DNA of 64,000 nt from Agromyces salentinus (lineage in GTDB: Bacteria > Actinomycetota > Actinomycetes > Actinomycetales > Microbacteriaceae), in contig NZ_WBIR01000013.1 of NCBI RefSeq assembly GCF_009749395.1, positions 62,001 to 126,000 of the forward strand. The letters run 5' to 3'. Shown one piece after another: positions 42,631 through 50,856 of the stretch. The notes beneath the pieces are model-generated. The model did no database searches. It had not been told where the DNA came from and worked only from the letters and a program-made list of their open reading frames with translations. The position numbers and the translations under genes were made by a program. Every line of letters begins with the position of its first letter. Position 1 is the first letter of the stretch.

Positions 42631-43242
42631 ATGGACCAGACGACGAACCTCGAACGCAACGCGCACCACCACCACGCATCCGGCCTCGCCGCGGACGTCG
42701 GACTGCAGCTGCTCGCGCGGTGGCCCGCGGTCCTCGGCCTGCTGGGCCTGCTCACCAGCACGGCGGACGGGGCGGATGCCCACGTGACCGCGATGATCAT
42801 CATCGTCGCCTCGGTGTGCTACCTCGGCGCCGCCGCCCTCGGCTCCCGCCGGGGCGGGTGGGTCATGGTGGTCGTCACCGGCGTCGCCGTCCTCCTCGCC
42901 CGCATGACCGGGCTCGACCAGACGATCGTGCTGCTCGTCCTGGGCGCGGCCGTCGCCGTGCTCGGGCTCTTCCGTTTCGGCGCCGTCGATCGTCGCGAGC
43001 TCGGCGTGCAGGCGCTCGCCTTCATCGGCTTCAGCGCGCTGGCCCTCACGGCGATGATGTCGGGTCCCGTGGTGGCCCTCTCCCTTGCCGCTGCGGCCGC
43101 GATCGGGCACGCGGTCTGGGACGTGATCCACTTCGTGCGCGACAAGGTCGTCACGCGATCGCTCACCGAGGCCTGCTTCCTCCTCGATCTCGGGCTCGGG
43201 ATGGCGCTGCTCCTCGCTGCCGCGGGCGTGTCCGCGGCCTGA
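42631..43242 (+). CDS. hypothetical integral membrane protein
   Basis: The 203-aa protein starts at ATG 42631 with a hydrophilic N-terminus containing four consecutive His (ERNAHHHHASG). Six hydrophobic segments between about residues 24 and 200 follow. No known motif is recognised. The His cluster could bind metal, but this is speculation. It stands alone after the response-regulator gene. Confidence 0.65.
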   Translation: MDQTTNLERNAHHHHASGLAADVGLQLLARWPAVLGLLGLLTSTADGADAHVTAMIIIVASVCYLGAAALGSRRGGWVMVVVTGVAVLLARMTGLDQTIVLLVLGAAVAVLGLFRFGAVDRRELGVQALAFIGFSALALTAMMSGPVVALSLAAAAAIGHAVWDVIHFVRDKVVTRSLTEACFLLDLGLGMALLLAAAGVSAA

Positions 43243-43303
43243 CCGCTCGAGGGGCCACGCGAGCATCTGGACGCGGGCGCGCCGCGTGGACGAGGCTGGG
43301 GAC

Positions 43304-43789
43304 ATGGATCGCGAGACGAGGGTGACCGTTCGCCGCATGACGCCGTCGGAGTTCGACGAGTGGCAGGCCGAGCTCGCCGCGCAGTACGCGGTCGAGCAGG
43401 TCGCAGCCGGGCGGTGGCCGCGGGAGGGCGCCGAGCAGCGGGCTCGCGACGAGAACGCGCAGTTGCTGCCAGGCGGGCCGGAGACGGACCGGATGCTGGT
43501 CCTCCGCGGCGTCGACGCGGCGGGCGAGCCCGTCGGCAGGGCGTGGGTGGGGCTCGACCACCCGCGCGGCATGGCGGACGTCGCGTTCCTCTACGACATC
43601 GAGGTCATCGAGTCGATGCGGGGACGCGGGTTCGGGCGCGCCCTCCTCGAGGCGGTCGAGGATGCGACGCGGCGGGCCGGGGCATCCGCCCTGGAACTCA
43701 ACGTCTTCGGGCACAACCGCACGGCCATCGCGCTGTACGGGGCATCCGGCTACGACGTCGTCACGCAGCAGATGCGGAAGGCGCTCTGA
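43304..43789 (+). CDS. GNAT family N-acetyltransferase
   Basis: The 161-aa protein has the GNAT core: RVTVRRMTPSEFDEWQAE at the start, AFLYDIEVIESMRGRGFGRALLEAVEDATRRAGASALELNVFGHNRTAIALYGASGYDVV-type pattern with the acetyl-CoA motif RGRGFGRAL near residue 107. The substrate is unknown. GTG 43286 would add six residues; ATG 43304 is preferred for its upstream GAGGCTGGGG. Confidence 0.85.
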   Translation: MDRETRVTVRRMTPSEFDEWQAELAAQYAVEQVAAGRWPREGAEQRARDENAQLLPGGPETDRMLVLRGVDAAGEPVGRAWVGLDHPRGMADVAFLYDIEVIESMRGRGFGRALLEAVEDATRRAGASALELNVFGHNRTAIALYGASGYDVVTQQMRKAL

Positions 43790-43930
43790 GGCCGCGGGCC
43801 CGGCGCACCCGACGCGCCCGGCGCACCCCGCGCGCATCCACCGATCGGTGGATTCCGGGATCATCCGCGGCCGGCTGATCCAACCCGCCCGGTCGATGGG
43901 CTGGGCCCCCGCTCTCGCGATGCTGGATCC

Positions 43931-44848
43931 ATGCCAGTCATCGACGTCACCGAAGTCACCAAGCGCTACGCCGGCCGCACCGTCCTCGACGGGATCACCT
44001 TCTCGGTCGAGGAGGGCGAGATCTTCGGCATCCTCGGGCCGAACGGCACCGGAAAGACCACCACGGTCGAGATCATCGAGGGGCTGCGCGCCGCCGACTC
44101 CGGCTCGGTCCGCGTGCTCGGGCTCGACCCCATCACCGACGGCAGGCGGCTGAAGGAGTTCATCGGCGTGCAGCTCCAGCACACCGACCTGCCGGACAAC
44201 CTCAAGGTCTGGGAGGCGCTCGACCTCTACGCATCGTTCTACGAGGACCCGCGCGACTGGCGTGAGCTGCTCGTCGAATGGGGCCTCGACGACCTGCGGA
44301 ACGTCCGCTTCGCCAAGCTCTCGGGCGGGCAGAAGCAGCGCCTCATCATCGCCCTCGCGCTCGTCGGCAACCCGCGGGTCGCCTTCCTCGACGAGCTGAC
44401 CACGGGGCTCGACCCCCAGGCCCGCCGGGCGACGTGGGAGCTCATCAAGCAGATCCGGGCGACCGGCGTGACGGTCGTGCTCGTCAGCCACTTCATGGAC
44501 GAGGTCGAGGAGCTGTGCGACCGGGTCGCGGTGTTCAGCCAGGGGCGCATCGTCGCGATCGACACGCCCGCCGAGCTGATCAACGGCGTCGATGCGGAGC
44601 ACTCGATGCGGTTCAGCCTGGCATCGGATGCCGCGGAGGAGATCCTCGACCTCATCCGACGCGTTCCCGGCGTCGCGTCGGTGCAGCGGAACGGCGCCGT
44701 GGTCACGGTGTCGGGCCGGAGCGACTTCGCCACGGCCGTGACGTCGGTGCTCGCGCGCGAGCACGTGGTCGTCACCGACCTGCGCATCGACAAGCGAACC
44801 CTCGACGACGCCTTCGTCGCCCTCACCGGGCGCGAGTTCGACGTCTGA
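43931..44848 (+). CDS. ABC transporter ATP-binding protein (drug-exporter type)
   Basis: The 305-aa protein has Walker A GPNGTGKTTT near residue 37, Q-loop VQLQHTDLPDNLKVWE, signature LSGGQKQRL near 136, Walker B VAFLDELTTGLDPQ and the switch His in VLVSHFMDEVE. A C-terminal extension of about 80 residues resembles that of DrrA-type exporters. It pairs with the ABC-2 permease gene 37 bp downstream and a kinase/regulator pair beyond. Probably an exporter regulated by that two-component system. Confidence 0.92.
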   Translation: MPVIDVTEVTKRYAGRTVLDGITFSVEEGEIFGILGPNGTGKTTTVEIIEGLRAADSGSVRVLGLDPITDGRRLKEFIGVQLQHTDLPDNLKVWEALDLYASFYEDPRDWRELLVEWGLDDLRNVRFAKLSGGQKQRLIIALALVGNPRVAFLDELTTGLDPQARRATWELIKQIRATGVTVVLVSHFMDEVEELCDRVAVFSQGRIVAIDTPAELINGVDAEHSMRFSLASDAAEEILDLIRRVPGVASVQRNGAVVTVSGRSDFATAVTSVLAREHVVVTDLRIDKRTLDDAFVALTGREFDV

Positions 44849-44885
44849 CCCCGAAGCATCCGACACCCGTCCTCAGGAGACCCCC

Positions 44886-45590
44886 ATGTCCGCAACCGCG
44901 AAGCTCACCGCCGTGGAGTCGAAGCTGCTCGTGCGCGAGCCCGGCTCGCTGTTCACCGTCGTCATCCCACTGTTCGTCCTCATCGTCTTCGGCAGCTCGA
45001 TCGGCCCCGACGACACGACCCTCCTCCCGATGACCATCGCCATCGCGATCGGGCTCGTCGGGCTCTACCTCATGCCCACCGCGCTCGCGACCTACCGCGA
45101 GAAGGGGATCCTCCGCAGGCTCTCGACCACGCCCGTGCGGCCCGCGAGCCTGCTCGTGGTGCAGCTCATCCTGCAGTTCGTGCTGGCGCTCGCGAGCTGC
45201 GGCGCACTGCTCGCGGTGGCCGGAACCGTGCTCGGGGCGAGGCTCCCCGCGAATGCCCTGACCTTCATCGCGGTCTTCGTGCTCGGGACGGCGTCGATGT
45301 TCGCCATCGGGCTGCTCATCGCAGCCCTCGCGCCGAGCGGTCGGGCCGCCAACGGCATCGGCGTGCTCCTCTACTTCCCGATGGCCTACCTGGCCGGGCT
45401 CATGCAGCCGGTCTCGCAGATGCCCGCTATCTTGGTGAGGATCGGGGAGTTCACCCCGCTGGGCGCCTTCCGCCAGAGCCTGCAGGACGTCTGGGAGGGA
45501 ACGGCACCCGACCCCGTGCTGCTGGGGGTCATGGCCGCGTACGCGGTGGTCGTGAGTATTGCGGCAGCCAGGTTCTTCCGTTGGGAGTGA
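44886..45590 (+). CDS. ABC-2 type transporter permease
   Basis: The 234-aa protein has six hydrophobic segments and the ABC-2 layout: ESKLLVREPGSLFTVVIPLFVLIVFGS at the start, EKGILRRLSTTPVRPASLLVVQL (cytoplasmic coupling segment), and the late PMAYLAGLMQPVSQMP and FTPLGAFRQSLQDVWEG segments. Works with the ATPase upstream as an exporter. Its stop overlaps the GTG start of the histidine kinase (GTGA), linking transport and signalling genes in one operon. Confidence 0.92.
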   Translation: MSATAKLTAVESKLLVREPGSLFTVVIPLFVLIVFGSSIGPDDTTLLPMTIAIAIGLVGLYLMPTALATYREKGILRRLSTTPVRPASLLVVQLILQFVLALASCGALLAVAGTVLGARLPANALTFIAVFVLGTASMFAIGLLIAALAPSGRAANGIGVLLYFPMAYLAGLMQPVSQMPAILVRIGEFTPLGAFRQSLQDVWEGTAPDPVLLGVMAAYAVVVSIAAARFFRWE

Positions 45591-46933
45591 GCACGGTGGC
45601 GGTGACGACGGCGAAGCAGCTGGAGCAGCGCGAACAGCGCCTGCTCCGCGTGATGGCCGTCGCCCCGTACCTGCTCCTGGCCACCTCGGCCGCCCTCGCG
45701 ATGCTCACCGGGGCCCACTCGTGGACCGACCGGCTCATCACCCTGTGGCTCGTCCTGATGGCGGCCGCGTGGATGTGGCTCATGAGCCGGCGTGCCCCTG
45801 GCGGGGTCTACGTCGCCGGGCTGCTCCTGCTCCTCGCCCTGCTCTGCGCCCGCGACGAGTGGTTCGCAGGGCTCTTCGGGTTCGTCGGCTACCTGCACTC
45901 CTGGCAGTACCTCCGCAGCGGATGGCGCTTCGTCGGGCTGACCGTCACCGCGACGATCAGCATCACGACGTTCATGGGCGGGATCCCCGATCCGACGCCG
46001 GTCGCCGTGCTCACCTACCTCTTCTTCATCGGGGCCATCGTGGCGGTCGTGGGCCTGTTCAGCAGCATCGGCGACACCACGACGGCGCACAGCGCCGAGC
46101 GCAAGCGCATGGTGGCGCAACTCGAGGAGACGATCCGCGAGAACGAGGGCCTGCATGCGCAGTTGCTCGTGCAGGCCCGCGAGGCCGGCATGCTCGACGA
46201 GCGCCAGCGCCTCGCCCGCGAGATCCACGACACCATCGCGCAGGGCCTCGCCGGCATCGTCACGCAACTGCAGGCGGCCGAGCGGGCGGCCGACGCCGGC
46301 AGCGACGAGCTGTGGCGCCGCCACCTCGGCAACGCCACGACGCTCGCCAGGGAGAGCCTCGCCGAGGCGCGCCGATCGGTGCACGACATCGGCCCGTCGC
46401 AGCTCGAGTCCGCCCGGTTGCCCGACGCGATCGCCGCCGTGGCGGCTGACTGGGGCACGATGCACGAGGTCGCCGTCGAGGTGACCACGACGGGCGACGT
46501 CCGGCCGCTGCATCCGGAGATCGAAGTGACCCTCCTGCGCATCGCACAGGAGGCGCTCGCCAATGCGGCCAAGCATGCCGGCGCCGCGCGGGTCGGCCTC
46601 ACCCTGTCGTACATGGACGACGTGGTCACGCTCGACGTGCGCGACGACGGGGTGGGGTTCGACCCCGCGCAGGCGGGCGGCGGCGGGTTCGGCCTGACCT
46701 CCATGCGCCAGCGGGCCGGGCGCGTCAGCGGCACGTTCGAGATCGAGTCGGAGCGCGGCACCGGTACCGCGATCTCGGCGAGCATGCCCGCGATCCCGGC
46801 CGACTCGGCCGTGCCGGCCGTTACCGGGGTTCTCCCCGAGCCGCCTGCGCACGGCGGCGAACGCGACGAGCCAGGCCCCGCGGGTCGGGCGCGACCGGAC
46901 ACGACCCGCCCCTGCGACGAGGAGCACGCATGA
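45587..46933 (+). CDS. sensor histidine kinase, NarL/HisKA_3 type
   Basis: The 448-aa kinase has about five or six membrane segments within the first 160 residues. A coiled coil, the HisKA_3 box DERQRLAREIHDTIAQGLAGIVTQ (His near residue 213) and an HATPase domain (RIAQEALANAAKHAGAA; RDDGVGFDPAQAGGGGFGLTSMRQRAG) follow. After about residue 405 comes a Pro/Glu/Arg-rich tail with no similarity. GTG 45587 overlaps the permease stop. It overlaps the regulator gene by 4 bp. Confidence 0.9.
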   Translation: MSTVAVTTAKQLEQREQRLLRVMAVAPYLLLATSAALAMLTGAHSWTDRLITLWLVLMAAAWMWLMSRRAPGGVYVAGLLLLLALLCARDEWFAGLFGFVGYLHSWQYLRSGWRFVGLTVTATISITTFMGGIPDPTPVAVLTYLFFIGAIVAVVGLFSSIGDTTTAHSAERKRMVAQLEETIRENEGLHAQLLVQAREAGMLDERQRLAREIHDTIAQGLAGIVTQLQAAERAADAGSDELWRRHLGNATTLARESLAEARRSVHDIGPSQLESARLPDAIAAVAADWGTMHEVAVEVTTTGDVRPLHPEIEVTLLRIAQEALANAAKHAGAARVGLTLSYMDDVVTLDVRDDGVGFDPAQAGGGGFGLTSMRQRAGRVSGTFEIESERGTGTAISASMPAIPADSAVPAVTGVLPEPPAHGGERDEPGPAGRARPDTTRPCDEEHA

Positions 46934-47559
46934 CCGAGCACGCGATCCGGGTGCTGATCGCCGACGACCACCCGATCGTCAGGGACGGGCTGCGCGGCAT
47001 GTTCACCGGCGACGCCAGGTTCGAGGTCGTCGGGGAGGCCGCGGACGGTGCGGAGGCCGTCGCCCTCGCCCGGGCCCTCGAACCCGCGGTCGTGCTCATG
47101 GACCTGCGGATGCCGCGCATGGACGGCGTCACGGCCATCAAGCGCCTCGCCGAGTTGGGCCTCGCGACGCGGGTGCTCGTGCTCACCACGTACGACACCG
47201 AGAGCGAGGTGCTCCCGGCGATCGAGGCCGGCGCCACCGGGTACCTGCTGAAGGACGCGCCGGGCGACGAGCTCATGCGCGCGGTGGAGGCCGCGGCCCG
47301 CGGGGAGGCGGTGCTTTCGCCGGCCGTCGCGATGCGGTTGATGGGGCGGGTGCGCCGACCCGAGTCGCCGCTCAGCGCGCGCGAACTCGAGGTGCTCCGA
47401 CTGATCGCGACCGGGGGGACCAACCGTGATGTCGCCGCGCGGCTGTTCATCAGCGAGGCGACCGTGAAGACCCACATCCTGCACATCTACACCAAGCTCG
47501 ACGTCAACGACCGGGCGGCCGCGGTCGCCGTGGGGTTCCAGCGCGGACTGCTCGACTGA
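46930..47559 (+). CDS. response regulator, NarL/LuxR type
   Basis: The 209-aa regulator has a receiver (VLIADDHPIVRDGLRGMF; phosphoacceptor Asp in VVLMDLRMPRMDG; LTTYDTESEVLPAIEAGATGYLLKDAP). A LuxR HTH follows (LSARELEVLRLIATGGTNRDVAARLFISEATVKTHILHIYTKLDVNDRAAAV). It is the last gene of the ABC-ABC-kinase-regulator operon and probably controls the exporter genes. Confidence 0.93.
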   Translation: MTEHAIRVLIADDHPIVRDGLRGMFTGDARFEVVGEAADGAEAVALARALEPAVVLMDLRMPRMDGVTAIKRLAELGLATRVLVLTTYDTESEVLPAIEAGATGYLLKDAPGDELMRAVEAAARGEAVLSPAVAMRLMGRVRRPESPLSARELEVLRLIATGGTNRDVAARLFISEATVKTHILHIYTKLDVNDRAAAVAVGFQRGLLD

Positions 47560-47613
47560 GCGGAGATCGTGTCGCCGTGTGACGGCTCGATGGCGAGGGA
47601 GGCGTCGCGAAGC

Positions 47614-47635
47614 TAGCTTGTAACCGTGGTTACAA
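47614..47635 (+). promoter_or_regulatory. chrB operator/promoter overlapping the start codon
   Basis: A perfect palindrome TTGTAACC-GT-GGTTACAA (47618-47635) overlaps both a TAGCTT -10 element (47614-47619) and the GTG start codon (47626) of the chrB N-terminal gene. The -10 to start spacing of 6 nt implies a leaderless mRNA, so a protein bound here would block transcription initiation directly. Confidence 0.75.
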
Positions 47636-48108
47636 ACGTCGCCTGGCTTCTCCTGTCCTACCGCGTCCCCCGCGAGCCGTCCGCGCCGCGCATCGCGGTC
47701 TGGCGTCGCCTGAAGCGGCTCGGCGTCGCCCAACTCGGCGACGGCCTCGTCGCGCTCCCGGCCGACGCGCGCACCAAGGAGCACCTGGAGTGGATCGCGG
47801 AACTCGTCGACGAGGCAGGCGGCTCGAGTTCGCTCTGGAGAGCCGAGGTCACGGGGCGCCGTGACGAGGAGCGCATCATCGCCGACCTGGTGGCCGCGCG
47901 CGCTGCGGAGTACGAGGCGGTCATCGCCCGGGCGCATGAGGCGATCGAGCCGGAGGCCGCGCGGGTCCTGAGGTCCCTTCGCCAGGAGCTCCGGCAGATC
48001 GAGCGACGCGACCACTTCCCGCCCGAGAACCGGGAGCTCGCCCGCGCCGCCGTCCGGGAGCTCGCCGAGCGCGTCAGCGCACGCGCGACCGAGGCGGTGG
48101 TCTCGTGA
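47626..48108 (+). CDS. chrB: ChrB N-terminal domain protein (chromate resistance regulator part)
   Basis: The 160-aa protein matches the N-terminal domain of ChrB: MVTNVAWLLLSYRVPREPSAPRIAVWRRLKRLGVAQLGDGLVALP and the later helical EEYEAVIARA-type region. In Ochrobactrum and Arthrobacter, ChrB proteins regulate chromate efflux. Here the two ChrB domains are separate genes, as described for Arthrobacter. The start lies within a palindromic operator, suggesting autoregulation. It overlaps the next gene by 4 bp. Confidence 0.85.
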   Translation: MVTNVAWLLLSYRVPREPSAPRIAVWRRLKRLGVAQLGDGLVALPADARTKEHLEWIAELVDEAGGSSSLWRAEVTGRRDEERIIADLVAARAAEYEAVIARAHEAIEPEAARVLRSLRQELRQIERRDHFPPENRELARAAVRELAERVSARATEAVVS

Positions 48109-48536
48109 GGTGGGCGACCCGTGCCGGCGTGCACATCGACCGGGCCTCCTCGGCGTGGCTGATCCGCCGGTTCATCGACGAGACCGCGGAGTTCGTCTTC
48201 GTCGCCGACCCCGCTGACGTGCCCGCCGACGCCGTGCCGTTCGACATGCGCGGCGTCGAGTTCGGCCACCACGGCGACGACTGCACGTTCGAGACCCTCC
48301 TGCGCCGGCACGACCTCGCGGATCCGGTGCTCTGGCGGATCGCGGAGATCATCCATGAGGCCGACCTCGAGGACGACCGCTACGACGCGCCCGAGGCCGC
48401 GGGCATCGACGTCGTCCTGCGCGGCCTCTCGCTGACGCAGCCCGACGAGGCGATCCTCGACCTCACCGGGCCGATCTTCGACGGCCTGTACGAGTACCAC
48501 CGACGGGCGCTGCTCGGTCGAAAGGAGCCCTCGTGA
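48105..48536 (+). CDS. ChrB C-terminal domain protein
   Basis: The 143-aa protein carries the ChrB C-terminal domain: MRWATRAGVHIDRASSAWLIRRFID, then FDMRGVEFGHHGDDCTFETLL with a His-His and Cys that could bind metal, and ADLEDDRYDAPEAAGID. In many bacteria this is fused to the N-terminal domain; here it is a separate frame overlapping it by 4 bp. It may act with the N-terminal protein in sensing chromate. It overlaps chrA by 4 bp. Confidence 0.87.
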   Translation: MRWATRAGVHIDRASSAWLIRRFIDETAEFVFVADPADVPADAVPFDMRGVEFGHHGDDCTFETLLRRHDLADPVLWRIAEIIHEADLEDDRYDAPEAAGIDVVLRGLSLTQPDEAILDLTGPIFDGLYEYHRRALLGRKEPS

Positions 48537-49903
48537 CCAGCACGGCCACCCGTGACGTCGTCCCGCTCCGCGACGCCACCCGCGCCTGGTTCCTCATCTC
48601 GCTGCAGACCTTCGGCGGGCCGGCAGGCCAGATCGCGGTCATGCAGCGCACGCTCGTCGACGAGCGACGCTGGATCAGCCAGCAGCGCTTCCTCTTCGCG
48701 CTCTCCTACTGCACGCTGCTCCCCGGCCCCGAGGCGCAGCAGCTCGCCACGTACGTCGGGTGGCTGCTGAACGGGACGCGCGGGGCCCTGATCGCAGGGA
48801 CGCTGTTCATCCTCCCGGGCGTGGTGGCGCTCCTCGGACTCTCGGCCGTCTACGTCGCCTTCGGCGACACGGTCTGGGTGCAGGGCCTGTTCCTCGGCCT
48901 CGCGCCCGCGGTCATCGCGATCGTGCTCCAGGCCCTGCTCCGCGTCGCCGGGCGCGCCCTCCACCATCCCGCACTCATCGCGATCGCCGTGGGCGCCTTC
49001 ATCGCCTTGAGCATTTTCGCCGTACCGTTCCCGCTCGTGATCGCCGCCGCGGCGCTGGCGGGCTGGGTCCTCGGCCGCGTGCGTCCCGACGTGAGTGCAC
49101 CCAAGAAAATCGCGGCGAGCGATGGGCCGCCTCCGCTCATCGCGGATGACGCCCTGCACTCCGAACTCCCGTCCCGCACGCGCACCGTGTTCGTGCTCGT
49201 GTTCGGGGTCGTCATCTGGCTGCTGCCGGTCGCGCTGGCGGCGGTGTTCCTCGGCGCGCAGAGCGTGTACGTCGACCAGGGGCTGTTCTTCTCCGGGGCC
49301 GCCCTCGTCACCTTCGGCGGTGCGTACGCCGTGCTGGCGTACGTGGGCCAGCAGGCCGTGAGCGTCTACGGATGGCTGGGATCGGGCGAGATGGCCCGTG
49401 GCCTCGCGCTCGCCGAGACCACGCCGGGGCCGCTCATCATGGTCGTCCAGTTCGTGGCGTTCCTCGGCGCCTTCCGCGACCCGGGGGCGTTCGGGCCCTG
49501 GGGCGGCGCCGTCGTGGCTGCCCTGCTCGTGACATGGGTCACCTTCGTGCCGAGCTTCCTCTTCATCCTCCTCGGCGCGCCGTACGTCGAGCGCCTCCGC
49601 CAGAACCGCGGCCTGGCATCCGCGCTCGGGGGCATCACCGCCGCGGTCGTGGGCATCATCGCCGATCTCGCGCTCTTCTTCACCCTGCACACCCTCTTCA
49701 CGCAGACTACGGTCGTCATCTGGGGCCCGGTGGTCGTGGAGGTCCCCGACTTCGGGACGGTCGACCTCGTCGCGCTGGCGATCACGGTGCTCGCCCTGTT
49801 CCTCGTCTTCGTGGCGAAGTGGGGCGCCCTCCGGATCCTCGGCGCCTGCGCCCTCGTCGGCATCGTCAGCCACCTCATCGTCACCGCGCTGATCGGCGGC
49901 TGA
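48533..49903 (+). CDS. chrA: Chromate transporter ChrA (two-domain CHR family)
   Basis: The 456-aa protein is a long-chain CHR transporter with two homologous halves. The first contains FLISLQTFGGPAGQIAVMQRTLVDERRWIS and PGPEAQQLATYVGWLLNG; the second has LVTFGGAYAVLAYVGQQAV and ETTPGPLIMVVQFVAFLGA. These GG...P and PGP motifs are the family signatures. It exports chromate from the cytoplasm. The gene is translationally coupled to the two chrB-domain genes, forming a compact resistance operon. Confidence 0.93.
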   Translation: MTSTATRDVVPLRDATRAWFLISLQTFGGPAGQIAVMQRTLVDERRWISQQRFLFALSYCTLLPGPEAQQLATYVGWLLNGTRGALIAGTLFILPGVVALLGLSAVYVAFGDTVWVQGLFLGLAPAVIAIVLQALLRVAGRALHHPALIAIAVGAFIALSIFAVPFPLVIAAAALAGWVLGRVRPDVSAPKKIAASDGPPPLIADDALHSELPSRTRTVFVLVFGVVIWLLPVALAAVFLGAQSVYVDQGLFFSGAALVTFGGAYAVLAYVGQQAVSVYGWLGSGEMARGLALAETTPGPLIMVVQFVAFLGAFRDPGAFGPWGGAVVAALLVTWVTFVPSFLFILLGAPYVERLRQNRGLASALGGITAAVVGIIADLALFFTLHTLFTQTTVVIWGPVVVEVPDFGTVDLVALAITVLALFLVFVAKWGALRILGACALVGIVSHLIVTALIGG

Positions 49904-50045
49904 TCGGCGGCGGCTGCCAGGGCGGCCACGCTGCGTACCCGTCGCCGATGCGGCGGCATCCGGAGCCTGATCCCCCGATGTGGCATGCCCCGGCCGGCCG
50001 CGCCGGCGGCTCGCGCCCGAACCATCCTGAAAAATCTGCTATTCA

Positions 50046-50098
50046 GTGTTGCTATCTACCGGTACTCATGCTTACTATGTACCAGTACTCAGCAACAC
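50046..50098 (+). promoter_or_regulatory. PadR-operon promoter and inverted-repeat operator
   Basis: Inverted repeat arms GTGTTGCT (50046-50053) and AGCAACAC (50091-50098) flank an inner ACCGGTACT/AGTAC pattern, a long dyad overall. The promoter lies within: TTGCTA (50049-50054), 18 bp, TACTAT (50073-50078). The region is AT-rich against its surroundings. It probably binds the PadR protein encoded downstream. Confidence 0.75.
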
Positions 50099-50125
50099 CA
50101 AGTACCAGATGAGAGGAGGGGTTCC

Positions 50126-50479
50126 ATGGGCAAGCAATCGACCGAGATGCTGAAGGGCACGCTCGAGGGCATCGTCCTCGCGACGCTCGCCGTTCAGCCG
50201 GCATACGGCTACGAGATCACGGCTCGACTTCGCGAGCAGGGCTTCACCGACATCGTCGAGGGCACCGTCTACGCGCTCCTGATCAGGATCGAGCAGCGCG
50301 GCCTCGTCGACGTCGAGAAGGTCCCGTCCGAGAAGGGGCCGCCGCGAAAGGTCTACTCGCTGAACGCGCAGGGCAGCGAGTACCTCGAGGAGTTCTGGAG
50401 CACCTGGAGCTTCCTCGCCGACCGCATCGAACAGCTTCACCAGAACATCGCACGCACGAACGACCAAGGAGAGAACTGA
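50126..50479 (+). CDS. PadR-family transcriptional regulator
   Basis: The 117-aa protein has the PadR winged helix: MLKGTLEGIVLATLAVQPAYGYEITARLREQGFTDIVEGTVYALLIRIEQRGLVDVEKVPSEKGPPRKVYSLNAQG-type pattern (residues about 8-83), followed by a C-terminal helix. PadR proteins of this size are drug-responsive repressors of nearby exporters. GAGAGGAGGGG precedes the ATG. It lies upstream of DUF1048 and ABC exporter genes, with which it forms one operon. Confidence 0.92.
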   Translation: MGKQSTEMLKGTLEGIVLATLAVQPAYGYEITARLREQGFTDIVEGTVYALLIRIEQRGLVDVEKVPSEKGPPRKVYSLNAQGSEYLEEFWSTWSFLADRIEQLHQNIARTNDQGEN

Positions 50480-50481
50480 TC

Positions 50482-50856
50482 ATGGCTGCAAAGTGGTACG
50501 AGCTCATCACCGGATCGCTCGACGACAAGAAGGCGTACCGCCAGTACAAGGCCAGGGTCGCGGCCCTGCCCGAGCCCTACGGTACGGCCGCGAAGGCCTA
50601 CGAGCGCTACTTCATGTACAACGGCGGCATCACCGACGGCGACCCCGCCGTGATGATCACCATGCTGAACGACTTCGCCGACCTGTGGGAGCGGGCCGCC
50701 GTCGACGGGACCCCCGTCGAGGACATCGTGGGCGACGACCCGGTCGAGTTCGCCGAGGCCTTCGCCGCGGCATACGCCGGCAAGCGATGGATCGACAAGG
50801 AGCGCAACCGCCTCACAGAGACCATCCAGAACCTCGAGGGAAAGGGCGAGCGATGA
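50482..50856 (+). CDS. DUF1048 domain protein
   Basis: The 124-aa helical protein contains the DUF1048 pattern: ITGSLDDKKAYRQYKARVAALPEPYGTAAKAYERYFMYNGGITDG and FADLWERAAVDGTPVEDIVGDDPVEFAEAFAAAY. DUF1048 genes almost always follow padR genes next to ABC exporters; the function is unknown. It starts 2 bp after padR and overlaps the ATPase gene by 4 bp. Confidence 0.88.
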   Translation: MAAKWYELITGSLDDKKAYRQYKARVAALPEPYGTAAKAYERYFMYNGGITDGDPAVMITMLNDFADLWERAAVDGTPVEDIVGDDPVEFAEAFAAAYAGKRWIDKERNRLTETIQNLEGKGER

